Assembly (NCBI GenBank): GCA_003131315.1
Contig: PKUV01000180.1
Location: 1-64,000 of the forward strand
Length of the DNA: 64,000 nucleotides
Reading direction: 5' to 3'
DNA from: Acidobacteriaceae bacterium
GTDB lineage: Bacteria; Acidobacteriota; Terriglobia; Terriglobales; Acidobacteriaceae
Of the stretch, positions 11,866 through 20,404 are shown in pieces. Both the position numbers and the translations under genes were made by a program. How positions within the stretch are numbered: the stretch's first letter is position 1; every line of letters begins with the position of its first letter. The notes under the pieces were generated by a model. That model was not told the origin of the DNA. It saw only the letters and a program-made list of their open reading frames with translations, and did no database searches.

Positions 11866-12492
11866 CTAATGTCGCACGCCTTCCGCATTGATCACTCTCC
11901 ACAGGGTGAGCGTCATGATCTTCAAGTCCAGGGGAAGCGACTGCGCTTCCATGTATTCGGCGTCGTAATGAACCTTGAGTGGAATCTCCAACTCATCGCG
12001 GCCATTGACTTGCGCCCAGCCGGTAATGCCGGGAACCAATCGATGGACGCCGTGACGGGTGCGCAGCGCGACCAGATCGTCCTGATTGAAGAGCGCTGGA
12101 CGAGGACCCACCAGGCTCAGATCGCCCCTCCAAACGCTGACCAGTTGCGGCAATTCGTCAAGGCTGGTCTTACGCAACAGGGCTCCGATCGGGGTTAGAT
12201 AGCGCTGCGGCTGCTGCAACAAATGCGTTGCTACCTGCGGCGTGTCGACGCGCATCGTCCTGAACTTGGGCATGCCAAAAAGACGATTGTCTTTTCCCAC
12301 GCGCCGCGACCAATGCAGGGCGGGGCCGCGAGACGTCAAGCGCACGGCGGCCCAGCAAAGCACAAACAGAGGACTGGACAGGACGAGGAGCGTTCCCCCG
12401 AGAACCAGATCCATGCCCCGCTTCCATGCCGGTAGCCGGTACGTCGAGAGACTGAGAGTGGTTGTGGCCATAGGAAAAAAGAGCCCCTCCAT
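11866..12492 (-). CDS. Undecaprenyl-phosphate sugar transferase (initiating)
   Basis: [52 protein letters not shown]. Confidence 0.92.
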   Translation of the reverse strand: MEGLFFPMATTTLSLSTYRLPAWKRGMDLVLGGTLLVLSSPLFVLCWAAVRLTSRGPALHWSRRVGKDNRLFGMPKFRTMRVDTPQVATHLLQQPQRYLTPIGALLRKTSLDELPQLVSVWRGDLSLVGPRPALFNQDDLVALRTRHGVHRLVPGITGWAQVNGRDELEIPLKVHYDAEYMEAQSLPLDLKIMTLTLWRVINAEGVRH

Positions 12493-12544
12493 CCGCCGGA
12501 AGGCTGTTTTGTTTTTCGAAGAAGTTGTGTTTGAGAATTGGAGG

Positions 12545-13471
12545 CTACGAAGCCGAAGCCCGCGCCCGCGGAGGCGCGCCCGGTCCCTTGATGACGCGCT
12601 TATCGGAACTCAGGCGGTATTCTGCGCGTTTGAAGCGATCGCGCGCCTTTACCGCGAGGCGAACCAGCAGCTTGCTGGCGCGGCTCTTGCCAAAGTAGTC
12701 GTAGGCCTCGTTGAATTCGATCAGCGCGTGGTGCAGTTCGCGAAGCGAGCTTTGCGGGGTCTGATTGACGCTTTGACTGCCGAAGTGGACGACCGCCGCG
12801 CACGGCGTGTAGTACACCGCATAGCCTTTTTGTTTCAGCATGAAGTTGTAGGCAAGATCCGAGACAAAGAGCTGGAAGCGTTCATCGAGCATGCCCGCAT
12901 TCTCCCAGGTAGAGCGCCGGACCACGTAGGCGGTCGTGCCGATGCTATCGACCGGCTGCGCTTTCGAGTAGTCGAAGCCGGTGGCATAGTAACGGTCCGT
13001 CAGCCGGCTCCGGGGAAACAGTTTGTGCCAGTTGAGAGCTTGCAGCACCATGGTGGCGGGTCCGGAAAAATGGCGGATGCAGTGCTGCACCGAGCCGTCG
13101 GGGTTCAGCAGCTTCGGACCGCAGGCGGCGACCTGGGGATTCTCGTCCATGTATTGAACGAGAGCCGCGAAAGCGTTGCCGACGAGCAGGGTGTCGCTGT
13201 TCAAGTGGCAGGCATAGCGCGCCCGCGACCTGCGCATCCCGAGATTGGTGTTCTTGACATAGCCCTGGTTGACATGGTTGCGGACAAGGATGACTTGGGG
13301 AAACTCCTCGGCCACCATGTCCGCGCTGCCGTCCTCGGAATTGTCGTCGATGCAGATAACTTCAAAGGCGATGCCGCGCGTGTGTTCGTAAATCGAGGAA
13401 ATACAGTCGCCGAGCAAGCGCCGGGTGTTGTAGCTCGGGATGATCACAGTTAGATCCAACATAGGCTCCAT
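12545..13471 (-). CDS. Glycosyltransferase family 2
   Basis: LTVIIPSYNTRRLL, ICIDDNSEDGSADM. Confidence 0.9.
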   Translation of the reverse strand: MEPMLDLTVIIPSYNTRRLLGDCISSIYEHTRGIAFEVICIDDNSEDGSADMVAEEFPQVILVRNHVNQGYVKNTNLGMRRSRARYACHLNSDTLLVGNAFAALVQYMDENPQVAACGPKLLNPDGSVQHCIRHFSGPATMVLQALNWHKLFPRSRLTDRYYATGFDYSKAQPVDSIGTTAYVVRRSTWENAGMLDERFQLFVSDLAYNFMLKQKGYAVYYTPCAAVVHFGSQSVNQTPQSSLRELHHALIEFNEAYDYFGKSRASKLLVRLAVKARDRFKRAEYRLSSDKRVIKGPGAPPRARASAS

Positions 13472-13487
13472 CTATTTCTCCTGTTCC

Positions 13488-14111
13488 TTATTGCAATGTC
13501 GCGATTTCGACGTCGGCATTTTGAGGCCGTTCTCTTGGCAGTTTGCGGGCGGGAATGCCAACCACGGTGCTGCCGGCTTCGACCGAATCCACCACCACCG
13601 AGTTCGCTCCTACGGTCACGTTGTCGCCGATGTGGATCCCGCCTAGAACCTTCGAGCCGGCGCCGAGCACCACGTTGTTTCCGACCTCGGGACGAAGCCG
13701 GAAATCGAAACCCAAATCCATTCTCTTGGCGCCGAGCGTAACGCCCTGGAGGATAGTTGCGTTGCTGCCGATCCGCCATGCTCCAATCACGGTTCCCGAC
13801 GGGTGCGGGAAGAAGATCCCCGGCCCAATCTCGCAGCGCGGCGTAACCTCCAGGCCGAAGAGCACAATATTGAGATAGGTCAGCAGTTCGGGCAGAACCG
13901 GAATCTTCCGGAGCCTGGCCGCCCGGCTTGCGCGGCAGAGCACAATGGGCAGAAACCGGGGGTGCAGCAGGCGGCGGAGCAACCCGCGAAAGCCGGGCCG
14001 CGCAACCGGCTTGCCATCGAGCTCAGCCTGACGTGCCAGATCGCTATACAGAAGCTGCTTTAGTCCGATGAATCCGGGACCGCCAGTAATCGGTACTTTG
14101 TTGTTTTCCAT
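13488..14111 (-). CDS. Serine acetyltransferase-like left-handed beta-helix acyltransferase
   Basis: Hexapeptide repeats (IGPGIFFPHPSGTVIGAWRIGSNATILQGVTLG); start set at MENNKVPITGGPG. Confidence 0.85.
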   Translation of the reverse strand: MENNKVPITGGPGFIGLKQLLYSDLARQAELDGKPVARPGFRGLLRRLLHPRFLPIVLCRASRAARLRKIPVLPELLTYLNIVLFGLEVTPRCEIGPGIFFPHPSGTVIGAWRIGSNATILQGVTLGAKRMDLGFDFRLRPEVGNNVVLGAGSKVLGGIHIGDNVTVGANSVVVDSVEAGSTVVGIPARKLPRERPQNADVEIATLQ

Positions 14112-14166
14112 GATTGTTTGCCCCGCGATTGTTTGCCCTGCCGGGAATTGCGCCTGTGGTGGAAAC

Positions 14167-15273
14167 CTACTGGCACTCGCGGTACAGCGCCAGCGTCTCG
14201 TCTCCGCACTTCTGCCAGCTGTATTGCGCCGCGACTTGGGTACCGCGTTCCTGCGCTCGCCGGCGTGCTGGTTCATCATTCGTCGCTTCGAGCAACATCG
14301 CCTCCAGCGAGCCTGGATCTTGGGGATTGAAATAGAACGGCGCATCCCGGCAGATCTCGGGGAGGCAAGAGGTGTTACTGACCAGCGCTGGGCACCCCGC
14401 CGCCATGGCTTCGAGCGGAGGAAACCCGAAACCTTCCCACCAAGATGGGTAAACGAGCAGCCGGGCTGCGGCGTAGGCTTCGGCCAGGAGTGTATCCGCG
14501 AGCTGCGGGAACACGACCAGGCTGGGGGCGACCTCCAGTTCCTCCGCCAGCGCCCGTTCCCCCGATGTCAGCGGACCACCGCCCACTACGAGCAACAGCA
14601 TGGATTTGTGCAATCCCGTTGCACGAAACGCTCGCAGCAGATTATTGAAGTTCTTGTAAGCTGCGCGGGAACCCACAAAAAGCAGGTACTCCGCCGGTAC
14701 ATGCGCACGCAACGCGGCCGCCGCCGTGGCCGAGCCCGGCAAGCGATGGAGACCGTGGTGAATCACCCGCGTTTTCGCCCGGTCCACGTCATAGAATTGC
14801 AGCAGATCTCGCCGGCTCGACTCCGACACACAGATAATCGCGTCCGCCTCGGCATACAGGCGGCGCTTGGCGCGGATGTTTTGTTTCGCGTTCGAAAACA
14901 GGTTGGGGAAGCGCTCGTGTGTGCAGTCGTGATGGGTGGCCACGACCCGCCGCGCCCTTACCAGCGGCATCTGGCGGTACAGGGTGGGGTGATATACGTC
15001 CAGCCTGCCGGCAAACGGCGCCCAAGCGTTGCCCAGTGCTTCGTTCGCGATATATCTCCACCTCCCGCGCTGGAGGAACCTTCCCCAACTCACAACATGC
15101 GTCTGCGCCCGGGACAACTGCCGGAAAGGGTAAACCGTGTCGTTGATTCCCAGCCACACTTCCGTGTGCACCTCGGAGGCGCCGGCTAACGACCGCATCA
15201 GTTCGTAGTAATAGCGCGAAGCTCCACCTGCGTTTTGCAAAGAGAAGACTTGATGGTCATACAGAATGCGCAT
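14167..15273 (-). CDS. Glycosyltransferase family 4 (GT-B)
   Basis: YLLFVGSRAAYKNFNNLLRAF, YPSWWEGFGFPPLEAMAAGCPALVSNTSCLPEI. Confidence 0.92.
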   Translation of the reverse strand: MRILYDHQVFSLQNAGGASRYYYELMRSLAGASEVHTEVWLGINDTVYPFRQLSRAQTHVVSWGRFLQRGRWRYIANEALGNAWAPFAGRLDVYHPTLYRQMPLVRARRVVATHHDCTHERFPNLFSNAKQNIRAKRRLYAEADAIICVSESSRRDLLQFYDVDRAKTRVIHHGLHRLPGSATAAAALRAHVPAEYLLFVGSRAAYKNFNNLLRAFRATGLHKSMLLLVVGGGPLTSGERALAEELEVAPSLVVFPQLADTLLAEAYAAARLLVYPSWWEGFGFPPLEAMAAGCPALVSNTSCLPEICRDAPFYFNPQDPGSLEAMLLEATNDEPARRRAQERGTQVAAQYSWQKCGDETLALYRECQ

Positions 15274-15334
15274 GGGTGAACTCCATCATTAGATGTAGAG
15301 ATTTGACGTTCCGGGCGCGGTCATCGGCAGCCGG

Positions 15335-16657
15335 TCACGGGCACACGACGGCGTCCATCTGGGGCTCGGTTCGCGAGGCTAGTTCTTTCGCCGTTCTTCC
15401 GACAAAGCACAGAGCGGTCAAAAATATTGCGTAAGAAAGGAGCGTATTAATCGCTGCTCCCCGAGCTCCGAGACTGGGAATGAAGGCGAGGTTCAAGACT
15501 ATGTTGCTGGCAGCGCCGATTCCAGTGCAAAGCAAGATCTTCTTCTCCATCCCCCAGGCGATAAAGGCGTTGCTCAAATAGGAGGTCATGAAATCGAGCG
15601 GTATGGACCAGGCCAGCAGGATCAGCAGTGGGCATGCCGCCACGAACTGATGTCCAAACACAATGGTCAGCACCATCCGGCGGGAAACCGAAATGACGGC
15701 CGCGATTAAAATCCCAGTCCCGAGCAGTGGCAGCAGGATGCGCGGCCTCAGCATGCGGGCGCGGTCTTCGATACCGTGGCGGGCAAACTGAGGATAGAGA
15801 ACCTGCGTCAGCAGGTAGTACGTGGCCAGCACTTGATTCAGGACGCGGTAGGCAGCGCCATAGAGACCAACCTGTTCCGGGTTCGACATGAGACCGAGCA
15901 TCAAAACATCGATGCTGTTGAACGCAAGGTTACAGAGCCAGGCCAGCCCCATAATGCTGGTGCGCCGCCAGGCCAGCGATTCGTGGATGGCACACAGTGT
16001 CCCGCCGTGTACTGATCGCGACGGTTGCCTTCTCCACCACGCCCAGAAGATCGCACCCTGCAGGAGAAACCCAAAAGCATTGCCGGCAACTGCGTACCAC
16101 AGGACGCGCTCCCCTTGCGGCCTGCCGATCGCAAGAAACGCCAGGATGCTGAGGGGAATGGTAGATTTCGCCAAGCCCACCAGATACAGTTTCTCCTGGC
16201 CCCATGCCGCCCAGTCCAGAGAAATGGCATACAGCGCGCCCACTGCCGAAAAGGCGAACAGAAAGATCTTCATCTCCACGGGCAGTTTCGCGCATGCGGA
16301 GTAAACCAGGATCAACGGCAGGACCACGCCTGCCATGAACAGGCGCCGCCGCTGCACGCGATCGACAATGTCGCGCGCGGCCTGAGGATACAAGGCCAAC
16401 AGCCGCGCTCCCACATGTCGCAAGCCGAAGTCGATCAGCGGCTGCAGGTACTGGGTCACACTCTGGGCCAGCGCATAAACGCCCAGGATCACTACCCCAT
16501 ACTGGTGGCCGAGCAATACCACGGTCGCGATGTTGCTCAGGCGGCCCACGAGTTCGCCCGACCCGAGGTGAAAGATGTTCTTGAACAGCCCGCGGAATGG
16601 AATCTTCATCGATGATTGGGGCGATGACACTTGGGGCGATGACCATTGCGAGCCCAA
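15335..16657 (-). CDS. Polysaccharide flippase (Wzx/MATE-like)
   Basis: Polytopic 440 aa protein in EPS operon; ends before the upstream GT2 gene. Confidence 0.85.
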   Translation of the reverse strand: MGSQWSSPQVSSPQSSMKIPFRGLFKNIFHLGSGELVGRLSNIATVVLLGHQYGVVILGVYALAQSVTQYLQPLIDFGLRHVGARLLALYPQAARDIVDRVQRRRLFMAGVVLPLILVYSACAKLPVEMKIFLFAFSAVGALYAISLDWAAWGQEKLYLVGLAKSTIPLSILAFLAIGRPQGERVLWYAVAGNAFGFLLQGAIFWAWWRRQPSRSVHGGTLCAIHESLAWRRTSIMGLAWLCNLAFNSIDVLMLGLMSNPEQVGLYGAAYRVLNQVLATYYLLTQVLYPQFARHGIEDRARMLRPRILLPLLGTGILIAAVISVSRRMVLTIVFGHQFVAACPLLILLAWSIPLDFMTSYLSNAFIAWGMEKKILLCTGIGAASNIVLNLAFIPSLGARGAAINTLLSYAIFLTALCFVGRTAKELASRTEPQMDAVVCP

Positions 16658-17524
16658 CTATTTGCCAGCGGGAATAGTGCCGCGACTTAGATCGCGCGGA
16701 CCAGAAATATAGCCAACCAGCTGGCCCGCTCCGCGCAGCACATAGACCCGCGCCCTGGCCAAGTCGCCCTGGCATAGGCTGATCGCGGCTCCGCCAAACG
16801 ATCGAAATAGATGACCGCCTATTTGGTGCAGCGGATAGTTATGAATGCGCAGAACACAACCCGCACCTAAGGCGTACGAGTAAGTGGTTTGTCTGAGCCG
16901 CTCGATCGAATCAAGGGGCGGGTGGTGCACCGTCAAAGAGGACTCGAACCACATTTGGAATCCATTTTCGAGTGCACGCAAGACGTAATCGGTCTCCTCG
17001 CCCGACTGATAGCGGGAGCGAGCGCCGACGCCGATGTCCTCATTGAAACCACCGACCGCGGTCGAGACGGACCGTTGCATGAACAGGGCTGTCGACACCG
17101 CGCATCTCCAGACATCGCTCTTTGTGCAGCGGCGCGAAGTCGTCGGCGATTTTATTCCGGAAGGCTTGTTCTCCGCAGTACGCACGGCCGTACTTAGCAA
17201 CCCGAACCCGGAGTGCGACTCGAACCATCCCGTGACGGATGCCAGCAGATGCCCGGGATACCAACAGTCATCGTCGGGAATGGCAATGATGTCACCCTGC
17301 GCGACGCGAAGACCGGCATTGCGAGCCCGGGAGAGCCCGCGTTCCGAATGCAGGTGTTGAATCACGAGGCGGTCATGACGGGTCAACAACGGGGCCAATC
17401 GATGGTCAGAGTTCTGGTCCACCACAATGACTTCAAAGTCGCGGTAGGTTTGATCTTCCAGACTACAAAGTAGCCGGTCAAGCTCGGCCACGCGGTTGAC
17501 GGTGGCGACGATGAGTGAAATCAT
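16658..17524 (-). CDS. Glycosyltransferase family 2
   Basis: MISLIVATVNRVAELDRLLCSLEDQTYRDFEVIVVDQ; start 17524 overlaps the upstream stop (ATGA). Confidence 0.88.
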   Translation of the reverse strand: MISLIVATVNRVAELDRLLCSLEDQTYRDFEVIVVDQNSDHRLAPLLTRHDRLVIQHLHSERGLSRARNAGLRVAQGDIIAIPDDDCWYPGHLLASVTGWFESHSGFGLLSTAVRTAENKPSGIKSPTTSRRCTKSDVWRCAVSTALFMQRSVSTAVGGFNEDIGVGARSRYQSGEETDYVLRALENGFQMWFESSLTVHHPPLDSIERLRQTTYSYALGAGCVLRIHNYPLHQIGGHLFRSFGGAAISLCQGDLARARVYVLRGAGQLVGYISGPRDLSRGTIPAGK

Positions 17525-19032
17525 GCGTTCCCCCCTGATAGCTCGTGCATTCCCAGTTCCCGCATTTCCTGGTTGAGCGCGTAGTTGCTTCGCCATAGAA
17601 CGCCTCCGATGCGGGCGATGGTTTGATAGAGGCACCATCCCATCAGCAGCAGGAGAACAGAGATTCCAACTCGTACCGATGCCGATACCCAGTCCAAAAG
17701 CCCGCCTCGAGCCATCCAAAGCACGTCAGGCAGGATCATGGCAACCAGGAAGAGTCCGAGAGGATTCCTGGCATACACATGCATTCCGTGGAGGAGAGCG
17801 CCCAGCAATCCGGAGATGAGTGCGACTCCCCAGAGGCCGCCCACCACATAAGCTTCCGCCAGATACGCCGAGCCGCTGCCGAACCCCAATTGATAGGCCG
17901 TCGGATTCAGGAACATCGCAACATCGTCCGAAAAACGCTTCCCGGCAACGTAGTTGGTTTGATCGCTCGCGACGAACGCCGACTGCAACTCGCCAGCAAG
18001 ATAGGAAACGATATGCGGAGCGAAACGTCGCCGATACGCAACCGCGGCCTCGGTGACATTAAGCGACGCGCCCTGTTCGGCAATGAACTGGGAAGGACCG
18101 GCGAGCGCGCGCGATTCGCCATTCCCGAGGCGAAACGAGCCAATCAAGGCGCCCACCAGGACGAGCCCGGCTCCGAGAAGCCCCAACGCATACAGGCGGG
18201 CGCGCTTACCGGACTTTACCTTGGCGAGATACCAAAGCGAAAGAATCAGACTGAAAATGGCGCCTCGGGAGCCGGTCAGAAGAACCGGCGCCGCAATCAG
18301 GAAGTACACGGCAGTCGCAGTGCGGAGGAACTTCTTCCGATCCTCCAGGACGAAGATGCCGACAAATGCGGGAAGGCTGATCAGCGAAATGGCGCGTACC
18401 ACCAGGGGGATGCTCGAAGCCATACCTCCATGGTCGAGAAAGAGAACCAGATATCCGCCATGGTCCTTGGCGTATTCGTAGTAGCGGTAATTCTTGAACA
18501 GTTGTACGGGCACGCTCAACCAGAGCAGAAGGTAGAGGTAGGGCAGGAAGCGGCCGAAAGATCCGCTACGGGGCGGAGAAAAAAAGCGGTAGTTCCATCG
18601 GCAAGGCGCATAAACGCAGATCGCGGAGAGTGCAATGGAGAGCAGCACCGAGCCTGCCACATTCCGGGACACGCCAAATTGATACGACGTCATCAATGTG
18701 ACCCGGAATATGTCCGTCACTCCTCCGGCACAGTACGCAATCAGCCGCCCGGCCTGGAACAGGGTCAACATGCACAGAAAAAAGAAACAAGGATGCCGTC
18801 CGCCGTCGAACCGCTTCCAGGCGAGGCCGATCAGCGAAACCAGCATCAGCAGCGTGAGAACCGCGGCTTGGTCGATGGTGAGCCAACCCATGACGAAGCA
18901 GAGTGTGGCGGCGGCGATCGATGCCAGATATCCGAGCAATTCAAGTGCGGCTCCGGACTTGGGAGTTGCGGAGGCGCAGGCTGGGTGTGTTGTCAGGGAA
19001 GAGTTCATCGCATCGGCCATGGCATTGGCCAA
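17521..19032 (-). CDS. O-antigen/EPS polymerase-like membrane protein (Wzy candidate)
   Basis: 503 aa polytopic protein between Wzz-like and glycosyltransferase genes. Confidence 0.7.
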   Translation of the reverse strand: MANAMADAMNSSLTTHPACASATPKSGAALELLGYLASIAAATLCFVMGWLTIDQAAVLTLLMLVSLIGLAWKRFDGGRHPCFFFLCMLTLFQAGRLIAYCAGGVTDIFRVTLMTSYQFGVSRNVAGSVLLSIALSAICVYAPCRWNYRFFSPPRSGSFGRFLPYLYLLLWLSVPVQLFKNYRYYEYAKDHGGYLVLFLDHGGMASSIPLVVRAISLISLPAFVGIFVLEDRKKFLRTATAVYFLIAAPVLLTGSRGAIFSLILSLWYLAKVKSGKRARLYALGLLGAGLVLVGALIGSFRLGNGESRALAGPSQFIAEQGASLNVTEAAVAYRRRFAPHIVSYLAGELQSAFVASDQTNYVAGKRFSDDVAMFLNPTAYQLGFGSGSAYLAEAYVVGGLWGVALISGLLGALLHGMHVYARNPLGLFLVAMILPDVLWMARGGLLDWVSASVRVGISVLLLLMGWCLYQTIARIGGVLWRSNYALNQEMRELGMHELSGGNA

Positions 19033-19045
19033 GAGTGTTGCCGAT

Positions 19046-20404
19046 TCAAGAGTGTGCCTCGGAATGCGGCTGAAACACAGACGTCTTCAGCGCGGTCCAA
19101 CGGGCATCGACATCGGGGTTCATCCGCAGCCGGCAGAGCGCCTCGGCCGACAAAATGTACCCCACCGAACCTAAGAACGCTAACAGGGTTACGATCACAA
19201 CGATCCAAATCCGCGGCGGTGAAGATTTCCGGTCTGGTTCGATTGCAGGATCGAGGACCTGGATCACGGCGGCGGTTTTTGCCTCATCGAGTCTTGCGGC
19301 TTCATACTGTTTCGCCAGCAGCTCGAACATGGTCTCGGCGTACTTCACATCGCGCAGTTTGCGGACATACTGCAGGCCGGCTTCCGGGACGCTGCCGGTC
19401 GGAACCTGGACATCGGCCGGGCCGCCGCTTTGCTTTTCGAGCAGAGCCAGTTGCGCGCGCAGGCCGGAGAGTTGCTGTTCGCGCAGCAGGACGTCCGGAT
19501 TCTGCTCGGTCGAAAACAGCCGCATCGCGTGCAATTCCACTTCCTTCGCGGCCATCAGCGCCCGCAGTTTGACCACCGACTCGATAATTGCCTTGGCCTG
19601 ACCATCTAATTGGATCAGGCCAGTCTTCTGCTCGGTCTCTTTCAACGCCTGTTCCGCTTCGGCCAGATTGTTCTTGGCAAGCTCCAACTGCTGCTCGAAA
19701 AATAAGCGCCGCTGTCCGGCTTCGGTTACGGCGAGGTCCTGCGTCAGCTTGCGCAACTGTTCCACGTAAGCGTTGGCGATTTGGGGCGCGCGGCTGCGGT
19801 CTTTGTCCTCGACCGAGATGGTGACGAAACCTTCCTTGCCGAGTACGATGCTGCTGGCGTTTTCCAAATCCTGGCGGGCATCCGACATGGTTTTGTCTCG
19901 ATAGACCCGGAGTAAATCGAAGCGGCGGATCAACGCATCTTCCGCCGTGCGGCTGCGCAACATCCCGACATAAAGGTCGTTCGGATTCTTCAGCCCAAGA
20001 TCTTTCTGGGCCATCGCCGCCATCGGCCCCAATGCGCCCAGTTGCCCGATCATCGACGCGGCCAGCGACTGACTTTGCTGCGGCGGCAGAATATTGGTGG
20101 TGGCGGTGTAGCGATTGGGCAACAACAGCGAAACGATAGCGGACAGAACGGCTGCGGCCAAAGTGGTCCGCAGGATGATCTGCTTGCGCCGGGATAGAAT
20201 GATCAGCAAATCGAGCACGTGGGATTCGTAGGGCTCGCCGCGCGCGGCACTCGTTGCCGGCCGCAAAGCGGCGGTTTCAAGGCCGCGGGCTTCAAGCTCA
20301 AGAGTGTCGTCGTGCATGGTCTCGGTGTTCCCGGCCTCCACGTCCCTGGTCTGAACGTCCGTGGAATTCTCGCGGCCCGCATCCGCCGTGCTCATCCTGC
20401 TCAT
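19046..20404 (-). CDS. Chain-length determinant (Wzz/GNVR) protein
   Basis: LLIILSRRKQIILRTTLAAAVLSAIVSLLLPNRYTATTNILPPQQ plus C-terminal TM; ATGA overlap with SLBB gene. Confidence 0.88.
   Translation of the reverse strand: MSRMSTADAGRENSTDVQTRDVEAGNTETMHDDTLELEARGLETAALRPATSAARGEPYESHVLDLLIILSRRKQIILRTTLAAAVLSAIVSLLLPNRYTATTNILPPQQSQSLAASMIGQLGALGPMAAMAQKDLGLKNPNDLYVGMLRSRTAEDALIRRFDLLRVYRDKTMSDARQDLENASSIVLGKEGFVTISVEDKDRSRAPQIANAYVEQLRKLTQDLAVTEAGQRRLFFEQQLELAKNNLAEAEQALKETEQKTGLIQLDGQAKAIIESVVKLRALMAAKEVELHAMRLFSTEQNPDVLLREQQLSGLRAQLALLEKQSGGPADVQVPTGSVPEAGLQYVRKLRDVKYAETMFELLAKQYEAARLDEAKTAAVIQVLDPAIEPDRKSSPPRIWIVVIVTLLAFLGSVGYILSAEALCRLRMNPDVDARWTALKTSVFQPHSEAHS

Noticed and set aside
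12242-13453. 403-aa + strand ORF
   Set aside because: Antisense to clear sugar-transferase and GT2 genes; GC-rich shadow ORF.
17623-19572. 649-aa + strand ORF
   Set aside because: Antisense to Wzy- and Wzz-like genes, low-complexity charged composition typical of shadow ORFs.
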